Shown here: piece by piece, positions 23,504-38,279 of the stretch
Layout of the letters: each line of letters starts with the position of its first letter
Position numbering within the stretch: position 1 is the stretch's first letter
Assembly: GCF_000003815.2 (NCBI RefSeq)
Contig: NC_049990.1
Span: 9,118,542 to 9,182,541 of the forward strand
From: Branchiostoma floridae
Taxonomy: Eukaryota > Chordata > Leptocardii > Amphioxiformes > Branchiostomatidae
Reading direction: 5' to 3'
Length of the DNA: 64,000 nt
Program-made: the position numbers and the translations under genes
Notes under the pieces: generated by a model
The model's input: only the letters and a program-made list of their open reading frames with translations
The model's database searches: none
What the model was told of the DNA's origin: nothing

Positions 23504-23569
23504 CTAACGTCCTTGGAATTCTCTTCGACAAGGCTTTAGTCTGGGCTTTTCCTGTAGGCAGGGCCACTT

Positions 23570-24314
23570 TCACTCGGTACCTGAAAAAATAGAAGTTGAG
23601 TAAGTCTTTCAATTGCAATGATATGAATTGCAACATTGCACAAGTATGTGCACCTGTGTTCATGTGCTTTAAGATACGAGGGTTATACCTGGTTTACATT
23701 AAGTCTTTGTCATTAGAATTCAGCATTAATCCCCGTTAGAAATGACGTAATGATAAACACATTGCATTGCGTTGCCACAATGATAAACACATTGTGTATT
23801 GCACTGAACTGGAATCCTCCTCACCTCCAGGGTTGCCGATGACTTCATCCACTTCCTCCTGCAGCTCCTCCAGCTCCTCCTCCATCAGACCCAAGGCGGC
23901 ATCTTCCTCCACTTCATCAATCTCCTCATCATCATCACCTGCAATCTCCTGGAGAGTAGCCACTTTTTTCTCGAAAGTGCCTCCTGTCAAAAGAACAAGC
24001 GTAAAATGCTAAACGTTTTATACAAATAAGAAGGTTGCAGGTCGTTTTGCCACAATGTCAGTTCGCCAACGTCTGTAATAACATGTAAGAATATAAGAAT
24101 AACATGTCAAACATTGAATTGAAAAGACAAAAAAAAAAACGCATGACTTTCAAAACTTGTACGTAAGAGATCCCCTCACCATCATCGCCTTTCATCTCCT
24201 GCTCTTGCCCCTTCCCCAAATCCAGGAATGCTCCTTCCTTCACTTCGTCCATAACTTTCTCCAGCATATCAGCAGCATTTTGGAGAATCTCCTCCCTCTC
24301 CTCGATGGTCTCCT
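23570..24314 (-). CDS. unrecognised acidic coiled-coil protein, 3' exons
   Basis: Three spliceable exons: 24180-24314 (EETIEEREEILQNAADMLEK ... EMKGDDG), 23825-23983 (GTFEKKVATLQEIAGDDDEE, then EEDAALGLMEEELEELQEEV) and 23570-23580, where the join gives GTE and a stop. Both introns are phase 1 with clear AG acceptors and GTGAGG donors, and the codon pattern looks coding. The predicted product is strongly acidic with heptad-like Leu/Glu spacing, so probably an alpha-helical coiled coil. I do not recognise the family. The 5' exons are not secure: an open stretch at about 24741-25010 (with TPQYRRLRKEITALNKKFKQ) could belong, but I find no donor that joins it in frame. Confidence 0.45.
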
Positions 24315-27131
24315 CTGTAGGCAGATACAAAGTACACATGTAGTAAGGCACAAGATACGAAATGACTTCCTCTTGTTTGTGGAATAGCTGCCCGTGGTCT
24401 TTGGTATGTTATAGCCTATCATTACATGGTGGAGGAATATGGTAGAAGAATAGGTTTGATTTAGAATATGATTAAAATGTTGTTAGGCCATGAATACTGC
24501 TACAACTCACTGCTGTACGTTGGCTGCAGTACGATCAGCTCCGCCGTGATCAAATGAAAGAGGCGTTTAAAAGAGAGAGAGCTGGCAAACTTATGCTCTT
24601 TTTTACATTTTTGTAGACATGACCATAAACATATAAAATTCTTGTATGCACCTTGCTACAAATTTTGAGGCGTCGAATCTTGTCACTTTGGGGTCCTTCA
24701 CCATGTAAATCCCCATAGGTGAAAAACTGTGTTCTGCTAGTCATCCTCTTTGGAACTCTTGAGAGTTCCAGACTTTCTGCCAAGGTTTTTCACTCTCTGT
24801 GATCTGCTTAAACTTCTTGTTGAGAGCTGTGATCTCTTTCCTCAGTCTTCTGTACTGTGGTGTGCCTCCTAACTGGAGTTCTCCTGCGTCTCGCCAGGTG
24901 TCGCCACAGTGCGCTGCTCCTGCCCCACCTCTTTTCCACAGGAGAAACAAATCTAGCGTACAGCCTAAGGCTAACTTCACAATGGTCTTGTCACGCAAGT
25001 GAGGCTAATATAAAGTGCAAACCTCCTCTCAAATATCAGATGACGTTAATTGTAAGCAAGACTTTAAGACACACATTTTTCTCGTGCATACCGCTCATGC
25101 ACCCTTTGTCAAGGGATAAAACGTTACACGAAACGACATTCAACAAGGCCAAAGCAAGTAAATCTTATGGATAAAGCGCGCAGTGATTGTTGCCTTATTA
25201 AAAAAAAAATGTCGTTAACTACTATCACAGTATAGTATCAGTACTATCGCATAACGTCCTATACACCGTAAGTAGATGCATTCCAGCTCTTTTTATCCTG
25301 GTGGCATCTATACGGATCATTCTACGCCAATTAACTTTTTGGCTGGGATATATATACCAACAATGTGTAATTTTTCATGCCCATCTTGTTTTTTGGCGCC
25401 TGCTGCGTGCATTAAAATTTGGGTCTGTAGAGAGGATGTCATCCATAGAATTTACTTGCTGTAGCCTAATCTCCAAACAATGCTCGGAGTTCGACCAAGA
25501 AGGAACAAGTCCAACCACCTTGGCAAATCCTTCACCAACACCCTGTAAACAATGAGGTAGCGCAATCATGATGGTTCTACACACAGCAATTGCACTGGTA
25601 ACTTCATCAACATAGCTATTAAAAGGTAAGTATCTTACCTAACACTTGCCTCTCGCAAACTGAACCTTAGTAAATATCGTATAACGAATATTACAAAGAC
25701 CCCAAGTTGACAATGCCGATGTTATGGTTTGTGCGTATGCCAATGTTGCTGTTTTTGTGTGCTTGTGTGCGTCAGCTTCAAGAGTCAAGTGCAACTTACT
25801 GAAATGCTTTCAACTTGGTTAACGTATTTTATGAGGGGGGGGGGNNNNNNNNNNNNNNNNNNNNNNNNNNNNNNNNNNNNNNNNNNNNNNNNNNNNNNNN
25901 NNNNNNNNNNNNNNNNNNNNNNNNNNNNNNNNNNNNNNNNNNNNNNNNNNNNNNNNNNNNNNNNNNNNNNNNNNNNNNNNNNNNNNNNNNNNNTAGTGTC
26001 CTTGGGGTCAGTTGAGAGGAAAGTCATGTATCATTTACCGTGTCTGACGTCAAAACACAATACTCGTCCAGTCCTCAATAATACAGCGTTCACTATCTCT
26101 TAGCTGCCATAATCTACAACTGAATTATTAATCGAGGTTATTACCATGGTGCTTAGAACACAATTGTGTTACATAAAGGTTGTGAATTCAACAGGGAACT
26201 GAACCTACAATTTGGGCAACAAACACGAAGTATCGAAAGTCATATGCTTGTATGTTAACGTTAGATGTTAGGCTACGTTGGCTATCTCGCAGTGCCACGC
26301 GAGAGTTGATCATAGGGGGATCAGAGGAATAAACAGAAATGACATTTTGACTGAGAGTAAAGTGATTAGCATTTCAAGAACGTCATGTTCGCGTGACTGG
26401 CTATCGCCTTTAACATTCATAATCATTGACACTGATCGATTGAATCTTTTGTATATGTTACCAGACAGATATCTGCGCAACACAACAATTGTACGGTGGA
26501 TCTGTAACAGGGTACGGGCAAGGTAAGAAATTCTTTATAACATCGAAAATTCGCTTTACTGTATATTTGTGAAATGTATTTACAGGTAACAGTGTCCAGT
26601 ATCCTTAAATTTGAGTAGCCTGAGTACCATCCTCCGTAGTGACCGCTGGCTCAATACTTTCGCTTGCTAACCACGGATTAGCAGGCCGGAAAGTAGTGAG
26701 CCAGAGGTCACTACGGAGGATGTAGAATGTGGCTAAAATTGGCTAAATGGCTAAAGTTTGAGCTTCATTTGATCATGAGGTTGTTCTAAGTGCACAGCCA
26801 GCATGAATGTATCTTTATCTACATGTATATACGAGTGTAACCACCTTCGGCGTAACATTTGAAGGCATGACTATTTCTTGTCTTTTGAAATGTGGCGGTA
26901 GATATATTTAGTATGTCCATCAATTAAGTACTGCGAGTAGTAGTCATTTTGCACACCATAGTCTAGTCTGGCCATCTTTCTTCTGTCTTCGAGTCTTGTC
27001 GGAATTGTTCGCACAGATTAACCCGGTAATCTGCAGCTGCCGGGTGTTTTCCAGATGACGGCGGCAGTATGGTCTCAGTGTTCCATGTGAAACCTGGTAT
27101 CAGTCCACTCCCAATGGTCATCTTGACGACG
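24315..27131. other. no supported gene; contains a 149-bp gap
   Basis: Contains a possible 5' exon of the acidic gene (minus, about 24741-25010), a gap at 25845-25993 preceded by a G10 run, and an inverted repeat with perfect 17-bp arms at 26628-26644 and 26706-26722 (CATCCTCCGTAGTGACC). Upstream of 27132 is the promoter side of the next gene. Confidence 0.5.
25845..25993. other. assembly gap (149 N)
   Basis: Preceded by G10, a typical sequencing stall. Confidence 1.
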
Positions 27132-30100
27132 ATGGCATCTTCATATGTTTGGTTACTTTTGCTAAGCGCTGTCAACCTTGGCGAATCGGCAGGTAAGCTT
27201 ATAGTTGACGTCAATGTGATTTGTAGATTCTTAGTACATATATGAATATATAAATGTGATCATAAAATTCAGAAAAGAACTCCATAAAACCAACAAAGTG
27301 GAACTACTTCTACTTATTGTTTGAAGTAAAGTTGTTTTGCATTGCCGAGAATCCCATGCGTATAGACGTCTCATTGTATATAAGGACACGTAAAGACACA
27401 CGTAAAGATGGTCTATGTTCACTGTCTTACAGTTCACGGTTCAGAACAGTTAAAGGTAAAAGTAGATATTTGCTTTAGTATCTTACGTATCTTTACTAAT
27501 TCTATTTTTCATCCTTTCATATATTTTCAACACTTTTCATAACGCAATGTAAAGCGTCTCCTCGCCCTTTCTCTGTGCGCTCGCCATTCCATCCTTTATT
27601 TTTGAAAGGCCAAAATGACAACAGCTTCTTGATCTGTATTACTGCAGCATGTACCAACGGGGGTACGTACACCACGTCGTCCAACGCCACCATCACAACA
27701 GACAACTACCCGTCCTTCTACCCAAAAAGCAGCTGTACTTGGAGTCTGCAGGTCACCCATGGCTCGGTTATCCTGTTGAAATTCAGCTCCTTTGACATCG
27801 AAGAATTCGGAAATTGTGCCTTTGAAAATGTGATCATTTACGACGGCAACACCACAGGAACGGCACTAGGTAAGTTGTTTAGCACAGTTTTACCAAAGTT
27901 GGCGTTGAACTAGTCTGTGTGATACAAACTCTTCTGTCCAGAGCTATAACTGACCCCTCCCCATGGCCCCATGAGGCTGGCGGATGTCGGGTGGGCTGCT
28001 ATAAGCGAGATTAAATCAGGCTAGCAATGAGTTTTGAGAAAAACGTGGATAATAGAGCCTGATCGTGAAATACTTGTACTAACGTTACATGCACACATGA
28101 GACGTGGCTTTTTTTTTGGGCATTTGAGGCGAAGACTCGTGTACAACCAATGAGCATTCATTAAAGCTCCTTGATATAATTTTGACGGGCAGCAAAATTT
28201 CTTTAAAATACTTATTGTAGGAATGATGGTTCAATGAACGCAAGAGAAGACAGGACTTTTCCTCTTCAATTAGATCGCTATCCATTTCGCCATCCATTTC
28301 GCTATATATACATGTAGGTACATCGTAACTTACACTGTTAGCAGCTAGTAGCATCTCATTCACTTTTGCGTGCATAACTTTGACCTCGCCAAATGCTAAA
28401 CCTAACCCTACCCCTACCCCTACCACTAACCCTAACCCTAACCCTAACCCTAACCCTAACCCTAACCCTAACCCTAATCCTAACCCTAACCCTAACCCTA
28501 ATCCTAACCCTAACCCTAATCCTAACCCTAACCCTAACCCTAATCCTAACCCTAACCCTAATCCTAACCCTAACCCTAACCCTAACCCTAATCCTAACCC
28601 TAACCCTAACCCTAACCCTAACCCTAACCCTAATCCTAACCCTAACCCTAATCCTAACCCTAACCCTAACCCTAACCCTAACCTAATCCTAACCCTAACC
28701 CTAACACTAACCCTAACCCTAACCCCTAACCCTAACCCTAACCCCTGTCACACCTAGCCTTAGCATATACATCTGGGGGTTCGAGCTACCCTGTGAGGAT
28801 GCCCCTGCTGTATACATGGTGGTCACTCTATGCGGACAGTTCTTGAAAAAAAGAAAGATTTTTCCATCCATCTTCAACTTACAAACATTAAGTTGTAAGG
28901 GTCTTAGTGTCACTGGTCTTGTTCAAGTTGTTTCAAATGATGTTCCCCAATCATTTCACTGTATATCTTTTTTTTTTTGATGCAGGACAATTTTGTGGAA
29001 CCATCTTACCACCTGCCATGTTGTCTACAAGTAACACCATGACAGTAGTTCTGACAACGTTTGGATTCAGTAACACGGAGTACACTGGCTTCTCTGCTTC
29101 ATTCACAGAGCAAAGCACATCCTCAGGTCAGTAAAACATTAATTTTTCAATTCACTTAAGGTTCACCGCAAAACAAGACATTTGGAGCCACGCCACTCAT
29201 GTGTAATGGGTTACTGTACTGGATCCTGAAGAAATATGTCTACCCTTTACTTAAAACGTTTCAGATTGTACCCCACTGGTAAGCAATCCCGTGAAAGCTT
29301 GTTCCATAAGTGCTGTAATGTACATTCCCTTTGTGTGTGTCAATACACAGAAAAACAAAAGTTCAAGGATCTCACACCTCCGAGGATTTCTCGTAAGTCT
29401 CGTCAGTAGTAGAGTTATAATGCAACTAGGGTTTTGATTGATATTTTCTGTGTCCATTGATCACAGGTCTACTGTCACGCAGATACAAAGGAACCACTCA
29501 TAGTGACATGAACAAGGTTATCTGCATCTAACATAACGTTTTCTCTCTTTAATAAAATGAATTTTCAGGACTCGACTCGGGCTGTTCCAACCTTGCGACC
29601 TGGACCGGTACTGCAGCTGGGTCCATCGCGTCCATGCACTACGGCACCAGTGCTAACTACGACGACAACGCTTACTGCAAATGGGAGATCACCGTCGCGC
29701 CTGGGAAGTACGTCAACTTGACCTTTCACCGGACCTTCTGGGTCGACCCGTTTTGCGTAGAGGCCGACAGAGTGACGGTCTACTCTGGTGTTACCACTGG
29801 ACTGACAGAGCTGGGTACGTTTTCACCCATTTTTGTAAATTCATAAATGTGTAAACAATGTCTCCAGAGCGCCACACAAGATTTTTGACCCATATACACT
29901 GCATATTAGAGTCGTTTGTGGTCGTTTGTGGTGTTTCTGAGTCGTTTGTGGTCGTTTGTGGTGTTTAGGCACACCCCGTTTTCATGTTGTTCTCGAGGCA
30001 GGCACTTTAAGGCTAGTTCACCTTAAACCGCGGGGTAGCCTATATCCGTTGTATTCATAAACAGAGATATCAAGTCGACGGACGGTGGTTTCAAACTACA

Positions 30101-32437
30101 ATGTTATGTTTTAAAATATTGCAATTTGAAACCGCAGAAACGACTTGATATAGATATATGTGTAGATATTCTTTAAATACAACGGATATAGGTTACACTG
30201 CGGATTAAAGGTAAATTAGCGTCTAACTATAGTCGGTTCAGTGTAGAGGCACAGGAAGTGACCATTTGGCACATGTATAATGTTAATTGTGAAATTTATG
30301 AATCACAATAAAACAAAACATACGAGAACCTCTAGATATTTCATTAAGTCATGAGATCTTTGAACTCCTGTTTCCTTTGGAAAAAAAGGAATCAGTTGGA
30401 AGAAAACTACTTATAGTTAGCAAGTAAACTAGAGGTACACTGCCAATACTAACTGTTCTATTATGAAATAGATGAATAGATGTATAGATATGTAATTAAG
30501 TGTGTTTTCCCTTTTCAGATTCATTCTGCGGTCACACAGCTCCCTCCTCACTTCAGTCATGCTCGAACAAAATGACTGTAGAGTTCACATCGGACTCGAG
30601 CAACGAGTACACTGGCTTTCTCGCATCATTTTCACAATCAGGTACGTGTTGAACACTGTCTGTAGACATAGGTGAAGCCTTTGTCACACATGGCCCCGAC
30701 TTTTTCCAGAGCATGGTTGGGAGTCTGTCGTGAGCAAGGTCATCAGTGGTTGGCAGTTTGTCGGCGAGGTTGCCTACTAGTGTTTAAAGTCAAATTAATG
30801 TCAGTGAATTCAATTAATATAAACTGCCGCATGCGATCAGAGGCAACTCCAAACAGCGCCCACCTTGGCTGGAAAGTGGTCGGGAAAAAAGTTGTGCGAA
30901 TGTCCTAAATGTATGACAAGGGTTTGGAAGAAGACAGCACAGTAGAAGACCGTCCGTCTTTCGTAATTTCATACCTTGAACTATACTATGATACAACTCT
31001 TCGTCGTTTTCAGCTTTTCATCGACGAGGGACAAAATTGTTTAGAAATAATTGTTGTTTGAATATTACGTGTCCGTTGCGTTGTATCTTGTAAACCATAA
31101 AATATGTCTTAACTGTGCAGACACAGATCCAGCTTGTGCTTCCGGTACTGCGTCGATGACGTCAACTGCTGAGAGAACGTCAAGTGCCGCCATGACGACA
31201 GGTTCGACTACAACACGCCAGGTCACTACACCAGTACGAATGGTGTCAACCGCAAGTACACAATCGCCGTCTACGTCACGTACAACGTCATCAACAACAA
31301 CTGCACCGCAGCCATCCACGTCACGTACAACGTCATCAACAACAACTGCACCGCAGTCATCTACGTCACGTACAACGTCATCAACAACAACTGCACCGCA
31401 GTCATCTACGTCACGTACAACAACAACTACGTCACCGTCATCCACGTCACGTACAACGGCATCAACAACTACACCGCAGATATCTACGACGCGTACAACA
31501 ACTTCAACAACTATTACACCTGCACAATCTACGTCACGTACAACAACAGCTACGTCACCGCCATCTACGCCATCTACGCCATCTCCGCCATCTACGCCAC
31601 TAGAACGTACAAAAACAACTACGTCACCGTCATCTACGTCACGTACAACAACAACAACAACACCAACAACATCACCACCGTCATCCACGTCACGTACAAC
31701 TACATCTGCGGCTCCCGGTGTGTCAGCCACGCACCGAACTACAACAGCAGAGACGACTCGAACCAACCCTTCGGTACCAACATCATCAGCAACACAGCAT
31801 GTACCGACTTCATCTACGCCTACCAGCGGTGGGTCAGCGGTGTATACAGCCTCTACAACGTCTGCACAGGCGACAACGTCAGGTAGAGGTACACATGCTG
31901 CAACCACTACAGGTTAGATATAACTATCACTTACGGTATTTGTAGGAAGTTGTCAACGTGAATAAGGTTTAACTTTCACTTAGTTTGAAAGGACACCCTT
32001 TTCTCTATAACATGCGCATACCATTACTTTCTGTTTCTGTAGACGTTACAGCGTTCTCAGTAAGAGAAAGGTTTCAAATTGACCTTATTTACATTCGGAC
32101 ATATAGCCTATCTAGACTACACGGAAGCATGTAGCGTGTTCTCATCGTACTAAACTTGTTATGCAAAAAAAATCTTTTTGTCTTGAAAAGAAGCATGTGA
32201 ATTTGTATAACATGCCTTGGTGAACATACCTAATGGGATGACCATAGTTATTGATTAACAGATATACATTTCTGTACTCCAAATGCAGGGTCCGCCAAAG
32301 CCCCAAAGAAAAACGTTGTTCAACTGTGGGTTATTGGATCAGTGGTCGGATCTGGAATGGGTGCTATCGTCGTGGCTACCATGACTATCTTCTGTTGTTG
32401 TCTTAAAAAGGATGCAAACCGCGTCACAACAGTGTAG
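27132..32437 (+). CDS. CUB-CUB-mucin single-pass membrane protein
   Basis: Seven exons: 27132-27192 (signal peptide MASSYVWLLLLSAVNLGESA), 27648-27869 and 28986-29126 (CUB 1), 29569-29814 and 30519-30641 (CUB 2), 31121-31912 (Ser/Thr/Pro mucin-like stalk, about 264 residues) and 32289-32437 (TM, FCCCLKK, tail, stop TAG). 577 aa; every intron is phase 1. CUB cysteines are visible (CTNGG, SCTWS, GNCAF, QFCGT; GCSN, AYCKW, PFCVE, SFCGH). The stalk repeats a 15-residue unit (PSTSRTTSSTTTAPQ) about three times, then variants, as expected for dense O-glycosylation. Start choice: ATG 27132 gives the cleanest signal peptide, but ATG 27114 and 27069 are in frame upstream. Likely an epithelial surface or innate-recognition type protein; function unknown. 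Confidence 0.88.
28396..28745 (+). repeat. interstitial telomere-like (CCCTAA)n array
   Basis: About 350 bp of CCCTAA units (TTAGGG on the minus strand, the usual animal telomere unit), with CCTAAT variants at fairly regular intervals of 18-30 bp and CCCCTA variants at both ends. Lies in intron 2 of the CUB-mucin gene, followed directly by CCCCTGTCACAC, the end of a MITE family seen at 9319. Confidence 0.95.
30012..30221. mobile_element. TAACGCTAGTTCACC MITE, complete copy
   Basis: A 210-bp element with arms of roughly 45-55 bp: left GCTAGTTCACCTTAAACCGC and GTAGCCTATATCCGTTGTAT, right ACAACGGATATAGGTTACAC and GGTAAATTAGCG. The centre has ATATCAAGTCGACGGACGG. In intron 4 of the CUB-mucin gene. 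Confidence 0.7.
30682..30930. mobile_element. diverged CCCCTGTCACAC MITE
   Basis: Shares TGTCACACATGGCC, CCAGAGCATGGTTGGGAG, GTGAGCAAGGTCATC and the end ATGTATGACAAGGGTT with the 9319-9617 element. In intron 5 of the CUB-mucin gene. Confidence 0.55.
31261..31480 (+). repeat. 45-bp minisatellite in the mucin exon
   Basis: The unit TCTACGTCACGTACAACGTC plus ATCAACAACAACTGCACCGCA repeats about three times almost exactly, then decays into shorter ACGTCACGTACAAC variants to about 31700. In-frame (15 codons), so copy number can vary without a frameshift. Confidence 0.8.
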
Positions 32438-34546
32438 CTTCTTAGAACACGGAAGTATAGGTGTTAAAGAGCTGTTACTTGTAAACAGTGTAAAAACAAC
32501 GGTGGGACTTTGCATGGAATGTCTGTAATAATTAATCAACCACTTTTCTAGATAGACGTGTTTGTATTGAATTGTTTCTGCCAGTTAATTCTAGTGACGC
32601 TGAAGTTGTCACTCGAAAGAGATTGAGATTGTATTTGTATATTGTTTACCGTGTCTGTAATACAAAAACAAACATTTAAGCCAGTTCACGGTTTGAAGTG
32701 CGCATTTATGGTGAGATGTATTGTGGGTATGTCATACTAAATGTTGGCTACATCTATTTTAAAACAATGTCACGGTTTAAGTATTCAAATTAGTCTACTT
32801 CTGCTAATTTCCGTTCGAGCATATGTGCATGAATGAAAAATCCCGCTAGAGGTCGCTGGTAAGATAGGGATTATCAGATGCGTAGTCAAATGCAATGTAT
32901 CCCATAATATGCATTAATGAGAATTTGCTTAAAACCTTACCTACAGATTAAACAGCTAGATTAATTTTTATAGGTCAAAAGCTGACTGTCCTTGCGATAT
33001 TTTTCGATTATCATAAAAGTACCAGTACCAATTTCGGCAACACATCTTACAATAAAATTTGTAAGATTCGATTTTAAGTGTTGTCTTTTTTTAACGATAT
33101 CACCATGTATCATATATTTCAGAACGTACTTTACAAATTATGATGTTTGATATAAAGTTATGAATGACAATCTGACAATCAAATATCATTCAACCAAAAT
33201 ATCTTTAATATGATTGCCTGATGTAGTAGTATCACAAATAGTGCAAAAAATACACAACAAATGCAAAAAAGTCCCACCATATGTATGGAGCAATCTAAGC
33301 CAACATGAACAATCTTGCTAATCACTACTCAGTTTTGAAAAACGTCTAAGGGTAGATTTCATTGACCATCCAAGGACTCTTTTTTTAACCTCCTTGGACC
33401 ATCCAAGCATAACTTTTGCCTGATTTGTTTGTTTTGCATGTTTTACCTTTTCTTTGGAATTTGATAGCAAATCACTCAAAATATTATTCTTGCAAAAGTC
33501 CGACTTATTTCTTTATAATTTGTAAATTGTGTTTTGTATTTTCATTGATCATTTGTAAGCTAACTTCATTACGATACTTCATGACGGATTATGTTATGAT
33601 TTAAATTTTATCTTAAGTCATGAGTTATTTTGTTCAATGCCTGCCTAAGTGCCTTGGCCAGGGGCTGGCCCCTAGCTCCGCTCCTGGCCTAGGCACTTAG
33701 GCAGGCATTGAACAAAATTTTATTCGATTATGTATAATTTAAACATTTCAAAGGATCTAGTTTCGGGGATGGGGGCTCACAAAAAGGAACATAGGCTTCT
33801 GCCACCCCCTGCATTATTTTGTTCTGTATATTATATCTTATTGATTTGTTTCTAATGAATGTAATTTATGCGAATAAATAAAGTCAAAATCAAGAAGCAT
33901 ATTCAACTTGACCTATGACTGATATGATAAATAATATTATGTTCTTCTGAAACACCAATAAATAAGAAAATGTAACTACTCTGGAATATTTGGAAACCAC
34001 TTCTCCACTTGCAAGGTGCTCTAATATTCTCCTTTCTAGTAAACACGTTATCAGGTAGCATCGAAAATGTCACGTATGCTTCGTCGATGAAGGTTAGACA
34101 TCCAGGTAATAAGATACGCTAAAGAAACAGATACTAAAGCAACTGAATATGATTTTGGAAACGGTCAGACTCTTCAGACAAGCATCCGGTGTCCGGTGTC
34201 CGGTTGCTTGAGTAACTGCTTTTTGGCGTCATATATGCGTGTTATAATCATAGTGTGTTCAAATACAGGAAATGGAATATTGATTCAATGTTGGATCTTG
34301 TTGCAAAAAGGTCCTAACATAGTTTACGAGTTTAATGTAGATCGCCTTTATAATGGTCAAAAGTCTAAATGAATTTGAATCATCGTTTTTGCCCATAAGA
34401 TACAGATAAGTACATACAGGTCACTACTATATGTCAGGATACATGTTAGGCCACGTTGGTTTTATTACTTTTATACCGGCGCCAATATTAATAGTGTCTG
34501 GTGTTTTCGGTGGAAGAGTGGCGGATCCAGGACTGGTAGGACACCT
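32438..34546. other. intergenic DNA between the CUB-mucin gene and the CaML cluster
   Basis: No coding sequence supported. Holds an AATAAA (33051), a strong hairpin (33627-33718, own entry), an old retroelement-like 3' tail ending GAATAAATAAAGTC near 33887, and a degraded MITE at about 34133-34235. Confidence 0.5.
33627..33718. repeat. 92-bp hairpin (long inverted repeat)
   Basis: Left arm ATTTTGTTCAATGCCTGCCT with AAGTGCCTTGGCCAGG; right arm CCTGGCCTAGGCACTTAGGC with AGGCATTGAACAAAAT. The arms of about 36 bp are nearly perfect, with a loop of under 20 bp. Probably a small MITE or foldback element. Confidence 0.8.

Positions 34547-38279
<3,733 letters not shown>

Noticed and set aside
24741-25010. 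A coding exon with a signal anchor (IVKLALGCTLDLFLLW) for the acidic gene
   Set aside because: No ATG, a weak acceptor, and no donor that joins the next exon in frame; mentioned only as a possibility.
28380-28757. Long Asn-Pro or Leu-Thr repeat ORFs
   Set aside because: They are translations of the (CCCTAA)n array, which is open in several frames; it sits in an intron with no coding context.
31065-31907. 280-residue minus-strand ORF
   Set aside because: Opposite strand of the mucin exon. The plus strand has the splice sites, phases and flanking domains; the minus frame is open only because of the repeat.
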